Shown: positions 17,345-27,206 of the stretch, piece after piece | How the letters are laid out: every line of letters starts with the position of its first letter | How positions within the stretch are numbered: the stretch's first letter is position 1 | Source: DATATJ01 sp963789075 | Lineage (GTDB): Bacteria; Acidobacteriota; Vicinamibacteria; Vicinamibacterales; CAVVIG01 | DNA: 64,000 nucleotides | Direction: 5' to 3' | Assembly (NCBI GenBank): GCA_963789075.1 | Contig: CAWBJQ010000001.1 | Location: 1-64,000, forward strand | Notes under the pieces: generated by a model | Told to the model about the DNA's origin: nothing | Database searches by the model: none | Seen by the model: the letters and a program-made list of their open reading frames with translations, nothing else | Translations under genes and position numbers: made by a program

Positions 17345-18781
17345 TCAGCGAGTCTCTCGAAGCTGCGTCGCCAGGTACCAATGGTTCCCGAACGCATCCC
17401 TCACGCTCGCGTTCCGGTCTCCGTAGGGCTGATCTGCCGGCTCGTCGACCGACACCGCTCCGGCTTCGAGGGCGCGGCGGTACGCGGCGTCCGCGCTCGG
17501 CACGTACAGATAGAACATCGTCGGCATGGGCTGATACGGACCGCGCGCTTCGCCCATCTCCACCACCGAGTCGCCGATCGTCACGCGCGCGTGATGCACG
17601 ACGCCGTCCGGCGACGCATACTTCTCGATATCCGACGCGCCGAACGCTTTCCGCATGAACGCGATCACCGGCTCGGCACGCAAGGGATGCAGATAGACGT
17701 TCACCGCCTGGAGACCGGCCGGGACATGGTGGTCGCCTGTCGCGGTTGCGATGTACCAGGTGTTGCCGGTGCGATCCTTCACGCCCGCGCCCCGCTCGCC
17801 GTACTCCTGGTCGGCCGGCACGCTGATCGACATCGCTCCGGCGTCTAGCGCGCGTTGATACGCGGCGTCAACATCCGTGACATAGACGTGCAGCGCCGTC
17901 GGCATCGGCGTGCCGCGGAACGTCACTCCAGGGCCGCCGCCGCCAATCATGAGGATCGAGTCGCCGATGCGCACCTCGACGTGGATGCCGCCCGCCGATC
18001 CTGTCGAACGATGGATCTCCTCGGCGCCGAACACACGGCGAGTGAACTCGACGAGCGCCGGCGCATCGTCTACGACGAGATAGGGCGTAAGCGTCCGAAA
18101 GCCTGTGGGCCTGAATGCCGACGTTTGGCGGGGCGCCTGCTGCGCTTCCATCGCGGCCATGCGCCGCTGCATCTCGTCCACCGACATCTCTTCTTTGCGC
18201 GTCGCGATGTTCCAGCCATAGCCGAACGGATCGGCGACAGAGCCGGAGCGATCGCCGTAGAACTGATCGCTGACTGGTGTGATGAGCCGGGCGCCCGCCG
18301 CCACGGCTTGCGCCACGCTCGCATCCGCGTCGTCCACGTAGAGGTGCATCGCCGCGGGCGAGCCGCCAAGCGCTTCCGGGCCTGGGAATCCGTACTCCGG
18401 TGCTTCTTCGCCGAGCATCACGATCGAGTTGCCAATCGCGAGCTCCGCATGGGCGATCGTGCCGTGCGCCGTGAAGCGCATCAGCTCGCGGGCACCGAAG
18501 GCCTTCTTGTAGAACTCGATCGCGGCGGCGGCGTTGCGCACGCGCAGCCGCGGCGCCGCGGTCTGCCGGACGGCGGTGACCGGTTCGTGGGTGACAGTCA
18601 TTTTCGTTCCTCCTTGCAAATCGACTTTGAGTTGTGACCGGAACGACGGCCTGGGAAGATCACGCAATGCGCGTGCGAGCGACGCCAACGGCTCGAGATC
18701 GCGCTCCACCGGCAGGTCCGGTGTGGCGAGCACGGCGCGAATCGCCTCGTCCAATCGATCGACGAGAGTGCGCTCAGACAT
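17345..18781 (-). CDS. Protein with three VOC (glyoxalase-like) domains
   Basis: The 478-residue protein begins with a helical leader (SERTLVDRLDEAIRAVL...ARALRDLPRPSFRSQLKVDL) and is followed by three VOC domains at about residues 70-190, 225-345 and 355-475. Each ends in a similar strand (DPFGYGWNIATR, DRTGNTWYIATA, DAFGNHWYLATQ). VOC domains serve in metal-dependent isomerisation, dioxygenation or antibiotic binding; the PhnB-like sequence suggests a binding or resistance role, unproven. The start ATG at 18781 overlaps the upstream sigma-factor stop (ATGTCTGA), so the two are translationally coupled. An alternative start at 18601 would skip the leader. Confidence 0.8.
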   Translation of the reverse strand: MSERTLVDRLDEAIRAVLATPDLPVERDLEPLASLARALRDLPRPSFRSQLKVDLQGGTKMTVTHEPVTAVRQTAAPRLRVRNAAAAIEFYKKAFGARELMRFTAHGTIAHAELAIGNSIVMLGEEAPEYGFPGPEALGGSPAAMHLYVDDADASVAQAVAAGARLITPVSDQFYGDRSGSVADPFGYGWNIATRKEEMSVDEMQRRMAAMEAQQAPRQTSAFRPTGFRTLTPYLVVDDAPALVEFTRRVFGAEEIHRSTGSAGGIHVEVRIGDSILMIGGGGPGVTFRGTPMPTALHVYVTDVDAAYQRALDAGAMSISVPADQEYGERGAGVKDRTGNTWYIATATGDHHVPAGLQAVNVYLHPLRAEPVIAFMRKAFGASDIEKYASPDGVVHHARVTIGDSVVEMGEARGPYQPMPTMFYLYVPSADAAYRRALEAGAVSVDEPADQPYGDRNASVRDAFGNHWYLATQLRETR

Positions 18782-19301
18782 CGGCGCCCTCCATCCGAGT
18801 GCGAAGGCTCTGCAGCGCGCGGAACTGGAGCTGTTTGATCGCGCCTTCGGTCTTGTCGAGGCGTCCGGCAATGTCGCGGATGCTCCGTTGCTCCACAAAA
18901 CGCTCGACGATGACGCGGCGTTGGTCGGCCGGCAGCTCGTTGACGAAATGAAAAAGGTCAGCGCGTCGATCGCAGGCGTCCGCGTCGGCTGCGACGCTGG
19001 GCACTGGCGAATCGCCGGCCACGGGCACCTCGCGGCCGAGGTGCCGGAATCGATCCGCGACCGCGTTGGCGGCAATGCGAAGCAGCCACGCGCCAAACGG
19101 CGCGCCACGCCACTGAAACGCTGGCAGTGCCGCAAGCGCCCGGTGAAACACGTCGGCCGTGACGTCTTCGGCCGCGGTGCGATCGCGCACGCGGTGCACG
19201 ACGAAGGCATAGACCCGCTCGAAGTGCCGCTCGTAGAGCTCGCCGAACTTCGCCGGATCGCTCTGCGCGGCTTCAATCTGACGGCGCTCGTCGACGTCCA
19301 T
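18774..19301 (-). CDS. ECF-type RNA polymerase sigma factor
   Basis: The 175-residue protein has a sigma-70 region 2 (DPAKFGELYERHFERVYAFVVHRVRDRTAAEDVTADVFHRAL...WLLRIAANAVADRFRHLGR) and a region 4 helix-turn-helix (LPADQRRVIVERFVEQRSIRDIAGRLDKTEGAIKQLQFRALQSLR). The start at 19301 places the family's usual N-terminus first; the frame stays open far upstream but encodes nothing sigma-like. It overlaps the triple-VOC gene, whose helical N-terminal leader may act as or descend from a regulatory partner. No recognisable anti-sigma factor is adjacent. Confidence 0.88.
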   Translation of the reverse strand: MDVDERRQIEAAQSDPAKFGELYERHFERVYAFVVHRVRDRTAAEDVTADVFHRALAALPAFQWRGAPFGAWLLRIAANAVADRFRHLGREVPVAGDSPVPSVAADADACDRRADLFHFVNELPADQRRVIVERFVEQRSIRDIAGRLDKTEGAIKQLQFRALQSLRTRMEGADV

Positions 19302-19397
19302 ACGCTCCGCTGAGTATATAAACGACCGGGCGGGCAAAAGGTTACGAAGGCTCGAACGGCCCCAACCATTGCCGCTCAGAACTCGTCCAATGCCTTG

Positions 19398-21906
19398 ATG
19401 TCGAACCTGAAACTTGCCTTCCGCCGGCTGCTGAACACGCCCTTCGTCAGCCTGGTGGCGATCCTCTCGCTGGCGCTCGGCATTGGCGCGAACGCGGCGA
19501 TCTTCTCGCTGTTCGACCAGATGCTGCTGGCACCACTGCCGGTGCAGGAGCCCGATCGGCTGGTGAATCTCGGTGCGCCGGGGCCGAAGCCCGGCAGCCA
19601 GTCGTGCAGCCGCGCGGGCGACTGCGACGTCGTCTTCAGCTACCCGATGTTTCGCGACCTCGAGAAGGCGTCGACGGCGTTCTCGGCGATCGCTGCGCAC
19701 GTGGAGTTCGACGCGCAATGTGGCGTATCGCGGCCAGACGTCCAGCAGCGACGGCATGCTGGTGTCGGGATCGTACTTTCCGGTGCTCGGACTGCGTCCG
19801 GCTCTCGGGCGCCTTTTCGGTCCGGACGACGACACGACCATCGGGGGGCATTTCGTCGTGGTCCTGAGCTACGCGTACTGGGCGACGAGGCTGGGCGCGA
19901 GCGCCGCTGTTCTGAACGAACCGATCATCGTCAACGGTCAGTCGATGACGATCGTCGGCGTCGCGCCGCGAGGCTTCGACGGCACCACGCTCGGCACGCG
20001 GCCCGCGCTCTTCGTGCCGATCACGATGCGCGGCCTGATGACGCCGGGCTGGAAGGACTTCGACAACCGCCGCAGCTACTGGATGTATCTCTTCGCGCGG
20101 CTGAAGCCGGGCGCCACGATCGAGCAGGCGCGCACGGCGATCAATGTGCCGTATCACGGCATCGTCAACGACGTCGAGGCACCGCTCCAGAAAGGCATGA
20201 GCGAGCAGACGCTGGCGAAGTTCCGCGCGAAGCAGGTGACCGTGGAGGCGGGACAGCGGGGGCAGAGCTCGATGCACGCGGACGCGCGCGCACCGCTGGT
20301 GCTGCTGATGTCGATCACCGGCATCGTCCTCCTGATCGCCTGCGCGAACATTGCGAACCTGCTGCTGGCGCGCGGCGCGGGGCGCGCGGCGGAGATGGCT
20401 GTGCGGCTGTCGCTCGGCGCGAGCCGCTGGCAGCTGCTGAAACAACTGCTCACCGAATCGCTGCTGCTCGCCGCGCTCGGCGGCGCGTGCAGCCTGCTCG
20501 TCGCACGCTGGACGCTCGCGCTCATCGCGACGCTGCTGCCGGCGCAGGCGGCCGCCACGCTCGACTTCTCGCTGCACGGGCTGATCCTGGTGTTTGCCGG
20601 CGCGCTGTCGCTCGGCACCGGGCGTGCTGTTCGGCCTCTTCCCGGCGCTGCACAGCACGCGGCCCGATCTGATTGCGACGATCAAGGGCGCCGCCGGTCA
20701 GCCGTCGGGATCGCGCTCGGCCGCACGTTTCCGCACGTCGCTGGTCACGGCGCAGGTCGCGCTGTCGATGGTGCTGCTGATTTCGGCCGGCCTCTTCGTC
20801 AAGAGCCTGATGAACGTCAGCCGCGTCGATCTCGGGATGAAGATCGACAACGTCGTGACGTTCGGGATCGCGCCGGAGTTGAACGGCTACGATCCGGCGC
20901 GCACGCGCGCGCTGTTCGCCCGCGCGGAAGACGCGCTCGCCGCGGTCCCAGGCGTCTCGGCGGTCTCGGCGGCAACCGTGCCGCTACTCGCGGGGAGCAA
21001 CTGGGGCAACAACGTGAGCGTCCAGGGCTTTGCGAAAGGCCCCGACACCGACGCCAACTCGCGCTTCAACGAGGTCGGGCCGGGCTACTTCCGGACGCTC
21101 GGCGAGCCGCTCGATCGCCGGCCGCGAGTTCACGGCAGCTGACGCGGTCGGTTCGCCGAAGGTCGCGATCGTCAACGAGGCGTTCGCGAAGAAGTTCAAT
21201 CTCGGACGCGACGCGGTCGGCAAGCGCATGTCGAATGGCGGGGCACCCGGCGGCGGACACGCTCGACATCGAGATCGTCGGCCTCGTGCAGAACGCGAAG
21301 TACAGCGACGTGAAGCAGGTGATCCCGCCGCTGTTCTTCCGGCCGTACCGGCAGGACGAGCGCATCGGCCGCATCAGCTTCTACGTCCGCACCGCCTCGG
21401 ATCCGGCGCAATTGCTCCGCGCCATTCCGGGTGTCGTCGCGCGGCTCGATCCGAACCTGCCGGTCGTCGAGCTGAAGACGCTGCCGCAGCAGGTGCAGGA
21501 CAACGTGTTCCTCGACCGCATGATCAGCACGCTCGCGGGCGCGTTTGCGGCGCTGGCCACGCTGCTCGCGGCCATTGGGCTCTACGGCGTGCTCGCCTAC
21601 ACGGTCGCGCAGCGGACGCGCGAGATCGGTCTCCGCATGGCGCTCGGCGCGGACGGCCGGCGCGTGCGCGGCATGGTGCTCGCGCAGGTCGCGCGCATGA
21701 CGGTGGTTGGCGGTGTCGCCGGCGTCGCGGTGGCGCTGGGGCTCGGCCACTACGCGCGATCGCTGCTGTTCGAGCTCCAGGAATACGACCCGATGGTCGT
21801 CGTCGCGGCGACGGCCGCGCTGGCGCTCGTGGCGCTCGGCGCGGGGTACATTCCCGCGCTGCGCGCCTCGCGCGTCGACCCGATGCACGCGCTTCGGTAT
21901 GAATGA
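19398..21906 (+). CDS. ADOP/MacB-type ABC transporter permease, read across about four frameshifts
   Basis: ATG at 19398 starts SNLKLAFRRLLNTPFVSLVAILSLALGIGANAAIFSLFDQML, the standard ADOP opening. Middle (IVLLIACANIANLLLARGAGRAAEMAVRLSLGASRWQLLKQLLTES) and end (IGLYGVLAYTVAQRTREIGLRMALGADGRRVRGMV...RASRVDPMHALRYE) are typical. The frame changes near 19715, 20615, 21115 and 21240; conserved text continues across each break. The gene diverges from the ECF sigma operon with 96 bp between starts, so the sigma factor may control both. No ATPase is adjacent. Confidence 0.82.
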
Positions 21907-21937
21907 TCGTCGCCTGCTTCGCGGGCGGTATTGTTCA

Positions 21938-22032
21938 TCACGAAGTCACGAGGAACACGGAGAACACGGCGAAAATTGTTGTACAAATCCGTCGTCGTGA
22001 TCTTCGTGACCTTCGTGTCTTCGTGACGAAAA
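21938..22032. repeat. CACGAAG-type long palindrome between convergent genes
   Basis: CATCACGAAGTCACGAGGAACACGGAGAACACGG is mirrored by CGTGATCTTCGTGACCTTCGTGTCTTCGTGACG. It fills the gap between two convergent stop codons. Confidence 0.55.
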
Positions 22033-22035
22033 ACG

Positions 22036-23166
22036 TTACTGATATTGTTTCAACAGCGCACGGGCGATGACGAGGCGCTGGATCTCGTTCGTGCCGCCGC
22101 CGATGATGAGCAGCGGCGCGTCGCGGTAGAAGCGCTCGACGGGGAAGTCGGTCGAGTAGCCGTTCGCGCCGAGGACGCGCATGGCGTCGAGCGAGGCTTC
22201 CTGCGCGGTCTCGGTCGCGAACAGCTTGGCCATGCCGGCCTCCAGATCGCAGCGCTCGCCGCGATCCTTCTTCGCCGCGGCAAACCGCGTCAGCTGGCGC
22301 GCCGCCTCGATCTTCGTCGCCATGTCCGCCAGCAGCAGCTGAATCGCCTGATGCTCGGCGATCGGCTTGCCGAACGTGCGCCGGACCTGCGCATACTTCA
22401 CGGCTTCTTCGAGCGCCGCACGCGCCAGGCCGACGCCGCGCGCCGCGACGTTGATGCGCTCGGCCTCGAGGCCCGTCATCACGTGGCGGAGCCCATGGCC
22501 CTCCTGCTGCCCGATCAGATTCGCCGCCGGCACCCGACAGTCGTCGAACAGCACCTCGCACGTCTCGATGCCCTTGTAGCCCAGCTTGTCGATGTCGCGC
22601 GACACCCGCACGCCCGCGCCTTTTTCGACGATGAACGCGCTGAGCTGCTCCGGACCGGTTTTCGCGAGCACGACGAACACCTCGCCGTGGCGCGCGTTGG
22701 TGATCCACATCTTCGATCCGTTGAGGATGTAATCGCCGCCATCGCGCACCGCCGTCGTGCGAATCGCTTTCAGGTCGCTGCCGGCGTGCGGCTCGGTGAG
22801 CGCAAGAGCGCCTCGCTTGGCCGCCGACGCGAGCATCGGCAGGAACCGCTGCTTCTGGTCATCGGTGCCGTGATGGGCGATGACGTCGCAGATCACCAGA
22901 TGCGTTCCGAGCACACCGGCAACACTCATCCATCCGCGCGCCAGCTCTTCGAAGATCTCCGCGTACAGCGCCGCGCCGAGCGCCGTTCCGCCGTACGCCT
23001 CGGGCACGTTGATGCCGAACAGCCCGATCTCCTTCATCCGCTCGACCAGCGCCGCGGGGTACTCGTTGCGATGTTCGAGCGCGCTGGCGGTCGGCACGAC
23101 CTCGCGATCGACGAACGTCTTGACAGTGGAGAGAATGAGATCGCGTTCGTGCATGGGCCGGCGCAT
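22036..23166 (-). CDS. Acyl-CoA dehydrogenase
   Basis: The 376-residue protein matches the family along its length. It has an N-terminal helical domain (EYPAALVERMKEIGLFGINVPEAYGGTALG), the FAD-binding middle domain (ALTEPHAGSDLKAIRTTAVRDGGDYILNGSKMWITNA) and the C-terminal helical domain (RRTFGKPIAEHQAIQLLLADMATKIEAARQL...DAMRVLGANGYSTDFPVERFYRDA...GGTNEIQRLVIAR). It oxidises acyl-CoA thioesters, passing electrons to ETF. The general base and chain-length specificity cannot be read with certainty. The start at 23166 has AGGA five bases upstream; 23154 is the alternative. It diverges from the next gene with only 14 bp between start codons. Confidence 0.92.
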   Translation of the reverse strand: MRRPMHERDLILSTVKTFVDREVVPTASALEHRNEYPAALVERMKEIGLFGINVPEAYGGTALGAALYAEIFEELARGWMSVAGVLGTHLVICDVIAHHGTDDQKQRFLPMLASAAKRGALALTEPHAGSDLKAIRTTAVRDGGDYILNGSKMWITNARHGEVFVVLAKTGPEQLSAFIVEKGAGVRVSRDIDKLGYKGIETCEVLFDDCRVPAANLIGQQEGHGLRHVMTGLEAERINVAARGVGLARAALEEAVKYAQVRRTFGKPIAEHQAIQLLLADMATKIEAARQLTRFAAAKKDRGERCDLEAGMAKLFATETAQEASLDAMRVLGANGYSTDFPVERFYRDAPLLIIGGGTNEIQRLVIARALLKQYQ

Positions 23167-23180
23167 TGTATCCTGTGAGG

Positions 23181-24075
23181 ATGACCATTGGCTTCATCGG
23201 CCTCGGACGCATGGGGCGTCCGATGGCCTCCAACCTGTCCCGCAAGAGCTTCAATCTGATCGTACACGACGTCAACCCGGCGCCGGTTCGCGATCTGGTC
23301 GCGCTGAACGCGCGCGCGGCCAAAGACACCGCCGACGTCGCGTCAGCCAGCGACATCGTCCTGACCATGCTGCCGAATTCCGCGATCGTGGAAGAGATCG
23401 TCCTCGGCTCCAACGGGGTACTCGCCCACGCGAAAGCCGGCACACTGATCGTCGACATGAGCACGATCGATCCGCTCGTGACCGATCGCCTCGCGCAGGC
23501 GGCGATCGATCGGGGCTGCACGTTCGTCGATGCACCGGTCGGCCGCCTCGCGAGCCACGCCGATCGCGGCGAGTGCCTGTTCATGGTGGGCGCCTCGGAC
23601 GCCGATTTCGCGCGCGTCAAGCCGCTGTTCGAGGCGATGGGCACGACGATTCACCACTGTGGTGCGCCCGGCGCCGGCATGCGCACGAAACTGGTGAACA
23701 ACTACCTCGCGATCGTCTCGTGCCAGCTCAACGCAGAGGCGCTGGCGCTGTGCCAGCGCTTCGGCCTCTCGCTTTCGCATACGCTTGATGTGCTCTACGG
23801 CACGACGGCGACCAACGGCCAGCTCAAGATCGCGTGGCCGGTCAAGGTGCTGGCGGGCGACACGGCTCCCGGGTTCACCATCGACCTGGCGCATAAGGAT
23901 CTGACCCTGATCCTGGAAGCCGCCAATGCGGCGCAGGTGCCGATGGCGGTCGGCGCCGCCGCGCGTGAGGCGTTCACGCTCAGCGCGCAGCCGCGGCTAC
24001 GGCAGCCAGGATTTCTCCGCGATGGTCGACGCGCTGTGCGACCTCGCTCATATCAGCAAACCGAGGCTTTCATGA
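23181..24075 (+). CDS. Beta-hydroxyacid dehydrogenase (3-hydroxyisobutyrate dehydrogenase family), one frameshift near the end
   Basis: The Rossmann NAD(P)-binding start is MTIGFIGLGRMGRPMASNLSRK; the family signatures are FVDAPVGRLASHADRGECLFMVGA and, around the catalytic Lys, GAGMRTKLVNNYLAIVSCQLNAEAL. The frame slips near 23985; in the corrected frame the end is SRGYGSQDFSAMVDALCDLA...PRLS, with TGA at 24073-24075. This stop overlaps the ATG of the next dehydrogenase (ATGA), so both are co-translated. Members reduce or oxidise small 3-hydroxyacids such as 3-hydroxyisobutyrate, tartronate semialdehyde or sulfolactaldehyde; the sequence alone does not decide. Confidence 0.85.
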
Positions 24076-25509
24076 TTGCTTTTCCGAATGTGATCGACGG
24101 GCAGACCAGTCGACGCGGGCGAGCGCGCTCCCAACATCAACCCCTCCAATCTGCAGGACGTGATCGGCGACTTCGCCGTTGCGACGCCGGCGGACGTCCA
24201 CGCGGCGATCGCGGCCGCGCGCCGCGCCTTTGCGGCCTGGTCGCAGAGCAACCCGCAGCTGCGCTTCGACATCCTCGATCGCGCCGGCACCGAGATCCTC
24301 GCGCGCAAAGACGAGCTCGGCCGCATGCTCGCGCGCGAAAACGGCAAGCCGCTGATGGAAGGCGTCGGCGAAGCCGGGCGCGCGGGCGCCATCGTCAAGT
24401 TCTTCGCCGGCGAGGCGCTGCGCAACGCGGGCGAGAAGTTCGACTCCACGCGTCCCGGCGTCGAGGTCGAGATCACCCGCGAGCCGCTCGGCGTCGTCGG
24501 ACTGATCACGCCGTGGAATTTTCCGCTCGCGATTCCGGCGTGGAAGATCGCGCCGGCCCTGGCGTACGGCAACACCATCGTGCTGAAGCCGTCGGAGATC
24601 GTGCCGGCGTCGCCCTGGCTGCTCGTGGATATCTTTCAACGTGCCGGTCTGCCCGCGGGCGTCCTGAACATCGTCCAGGGACCGGGGGCGTCGGTGGGCG
24701 CCGCGCTCGCCAGCTCGCCGGACATCGACGCGATCAGCTTCACCGGGTCGCAGGCGGTCGGCCGCTCGGTCGCCGCGGCGGCGGTCGCCAACGGCACGCG
24801 CGTGCAGCTCGAAATGGGCGGCAAGAATCCGCTCATCGTGCTCGACGATGCGGATCTGAAGGTGGCTGTGTCGTGCGCGATCAACGGAGCGTTCTTCGGC
24901 ACGGGCCAGCGCTGCACGGCATCGAGCCGCCTGATTGTGACCGACGGCATTCACGATCGCTTCCTCGACGCCATGGTCGAGCGGATGTCGAAGCTGATCG
25001 TCGACGATGCCCTGAAGCCTGGAACGGAGATTGGCCCCGTGGTCGATCAGCGTCAGCTCGACAAGAACATGAAGTACCTGCAGATCGGCCGCGACGAGGG
25101 CGCACGGCTGGTGACCGGCGGCGAGCGGCTGGCCCGGGCCACCGACGGGTTCTACATGGCGCCGGCGATCTTTGCGGAGTCGACGCCGGCGATGCGCATT
25201 AACCAGGAAGAGATCTTCGGACCGATTGCCGCGGTCATCCGCGTAAAGAACTACGAGGAAGCGCTCGCGATCGCCAACGACACGACGTTCGGCCTCTCGG
25301 CCGGCATCTGCACGACGTCGTTGAAAGCGGCGAGCCACTTCAAGCGGCACGCGCAGAGCGGGCTGGTGATGGTCAACCTGCCGACCGCGGGCCTCGATTA
25401 TCACGTCCCGTTCGGCGGCCGAAAGAAATCCAGCTACGGACCGCGCGAACAGGGCGGCTACGCGAAAGAGTTCTACACGATCGTCAAGACCGCGTATGTC
25501 GCCCCGTAA
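24072..25509 (+). CDS. NAD(P)-dependent aldehyde dehydrogenase (ketoglutarate-semialdehyde-dehydrogenase-like), frameshift near the start
   Basis: ATG at 24072 overlaps the previous stop; the first 12 codons (MIAFPNVIDGQTS) are in one frame and the rest, from AGERAPNINPSN (about 24110), in another. The ALDH hallmarks are present: GLITPWNFPLAIPAWKIAPALAYGN, ISFTGSQAVGR, catalytic Glu in LEMGGKNPLIV, catalytic Cys in GTGQRCTASS, and EEIFGPIAAVI. The sequence resembles the 2,5-dioxovalerate dehydrogenase branch used in sugar-acid catabolism. Pairing with a beta-hydroxyacid dehydrogenase supports a short-chain acid semialdehyde pathway; valine degradation is an alternative given the nearby acyl-CoA dehydrogenase. 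Confidence 0.87.
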
Positions 25510-26464
25510 GGCTGCGGCGGCGGCTCCGGGCGAGCACTGGACAGTCGCCGGCGACGAGGCCGATCTGCGGCTCGACAAATTTCTGGCAGCGGCCGATCGG
25601 CTGGCTTCTCGCGGACGCGCGTTCACGGCGCTCGAGCGCGGCAAAGTCTTCGTGAACGGCGTCGAGGTCGGAAAGGGGGACGCCGCGAGGCGGCTCGCTG
25701 ACGGAGATGCCGTGCGCGTGTGGATGGACCGGCCGGGCAGTTCGAAGCCGGCGGCCTCCGGCGGGAAGATCCGTGACCTCCACATCATCTACGAAGACGA
25801 AGCGCTGATCGTCGTGAACAAACCGGCGGGACTGCTGGCTGTTCCGCTGGAGCGGCGCGCTGACGCGCCGTCGGTCTACGATCAGATCGAAGCGCATTTC
25901 CGGCCGCGCGGGAAGCGGCGTCCGTTCATCGTCCATCGCATCGATCGCGACACGTCGGGGCTGGTCGTGTTCGCGAAGAACGGCGGCGCGCAGGACCGGC
26001 TCAAGCAGCAGTTCAAGCGGCGCGAGCCGGAGCGCGTCTATCTCGCCGTGGTGTACGGCGAGCCCTCTCCGCGGCAGGGCACGTGGCACGACACGCTCGT
26101 GTGGGATCAGCGCGCGCTGATTCAGAAGGAAACACACCCGGACGACCCGCGCGGGAAGGAGGCGATCGCCGACTACCAGGTGGTCGAGGCGTTCGCCGGC
26201 GCGTCACTGATCGAAGTGCGCCTGCACACCGGGAAACGCAATCAGATCCGGCTGCAAGCCCGGTTGCGCGGCCATACGCTGGTCGGAGAGGAGCGCTACG
26301 TCTTCGGACCGCAGACCCTGCGTCCGATCGAGTTCGGCCGCCAGGCGCTGCATGCCGTGCGGCTGGCATTTCTTCATCCCGATGACGGACGGCCGCTCGA
26401 ATTCGAAGCTCCGCTGCCTGCCGATCTTGCCGAGCTGATCGAACGGCTGCGCCGCCAACGCTGA
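25496..26464 (+). CDS. RluA-family RNA pseudouridine synthase
   Basis: An N-terminal S4-like RNA-binding domain (LRLDKFLAAADRLASRGRAFTALERGKVFVNGVEV) is followed by the catalytic domain. The catalytic Asp lies in PFIVHRIDRDTSGLVVFAKN and the RluA motif in IEVRLHTGKRNQIRLQ. At 322 residues it has full length. It converts specific uridines in rRNA or tRNA to pseudouridine; the target site cannot be told. The start overlaps the end of the aldehyde dehydrogenase by 14 bp, so it is probably co-transcribed with that operon although unrelated in function. Confidence 0.9.
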   Translation: MSPRKAAAAAPGEHWTVAGDEADLRLDKFLAAADRLASRGRAFTALERGKVFVNGVEVGKGDAARRLADGDAVRVWMDRPGSSKPAASGGKIRDLHIIYEDEALIVVNKPAGLLAVPLERRADAPSVYDQIEAHFRPRGKRRPFIVHRIDRDTSGLVVFAKNGGAQDRLKQQFKRREPERVYLAVVYGEPSPRQGTWHDTLVWDQRALIQKETHPDDPRGKEAIADYQVVEAFAGASLIEVRLHTGKRNQIRLQARLRGHTLVGEERYVFGPQTLRPIEFGRQALHAVRLAFLHPDDGRPLEFEAPLPADLAELIERLRRQR

Positions 26465-26471
26465 CGAGAGC

Positions 26472-26699
26472 TCACGACACCATCACGTCCAGCGTCCGCC
26501 GCACGAAGCGGTCCTCGTCGGCGCGGGCCATCAGTCCCGCCCGTTCCAGTCCTTCCAGCACAGCCAGACAGATCGCTTTGCTCAAGCCGGTCGCGTCCGC
26601 GACGTCGGCTGCGCGCACGTCATCGCCCGTGCGCATATCGAGCAGCAGATGCTGCAACCGATCGAATCCCTCGTCCTTGCTCACCGCAATAGTCCCCAT
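26472..26699 (-). CDS. Small helix-turn-helix-like protein of unknown function
   Basis: Seventy-five residues. The core DDVRAADVADATGLSKAICLAVLEGLERAGLMARADEDRFVRRTL reads like a winged helix: a helix-turn-helix followed by a beta wing. It could be a small DNA-binding regulator. The start at 26699 removes an upstream extension that lacks any conserved feature; no strong ribosome-binding site is present. It is transcribed divergently from the small membrane protein at 26894. Confidence 0.5.
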   Translation of the reverse strand: MGTIAVSKDEGFDRLQHLLLDMRTGDDVRAADVADATGLSKAICLAVLEGLERAGLMARADEDRFVRRTLDVMVS

Positions 26700-26893
26700 G
26701 GCCAAGCCCTGTTGTGATGTACAGGCAATGAGCAACGGTCGTACCACGAAAAAGATCGACTGCAATTTCGTGCAATCAGGGGATTCTGACTCGGCAGCGA
26801 GATCTGCTGGGCCGCGTTCGCAGTGATTTCTGACAGGCCGGAGTGAAGAATCTACAGTACACGCTATACTTACGCGAGACCCCCACAAAACAA

Positions 26894-27130
26894 ATGGCTA
26901 CTTGTCCGCGATGCATGGGCGCGCTGACCGAGAATCATCGGTGCCCGCGCGGGATGTTCAGCCGCGTGACCGATGCATTGACGACGGTCGCCATCGGCGG
27001 CCTGTTGGGGGCCGTGTTCACGTTCGCCATCGACGACCGGCCGCCCGGCGCCCTCATCCTGGCGGCCGCGGCGCTCGGCGCGGTCCTCGCCTCGGCCGTC
27101 CGACAGGCCATCGGCGGCGGACGCATCTAA
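26894..27130 (+). CDS. Small membrane protein with an N-terminal CxxC zinc-ribbon-like motif
   Basis: Seventy-eight residues. Residues 4-17 hold CPRCMGALTENHRC, a possible knuckle of three cysteines plus His. Two hydrophobic segments follow (TVAIGGLLGAVFTFAI and GALILAAAALGAVLASAV) and a short Gly-rich tail. There is no obvious ribosome-binding site, and the A-rich leader ACAAA precedes the ATG. Function unknown. Confidence 0.5.
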   Translation: MATCPRCMGALTENHRCPRGMFSRVTDALTTVAIGGLLGAVFTFAIDDRPPGALILAAAALGAVLASAVRQAIGGGRI

Positions 27131-27206
27131 CAGCCGACGGTGCAAGCAGACACGTCTTGCAGCCCGCGGACGGACATCTGCTACGGGCTGCCAACGTCTT
27201 CGGGCG

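Noticed and set aside
17345..19369. A single 674-codon protein covering both sigma-factor and VOC regions
   Set aside because: In that frame the sigma-factor region is meaningless; the sigma domains are in another frame and end in the overlap at 18774-18781.
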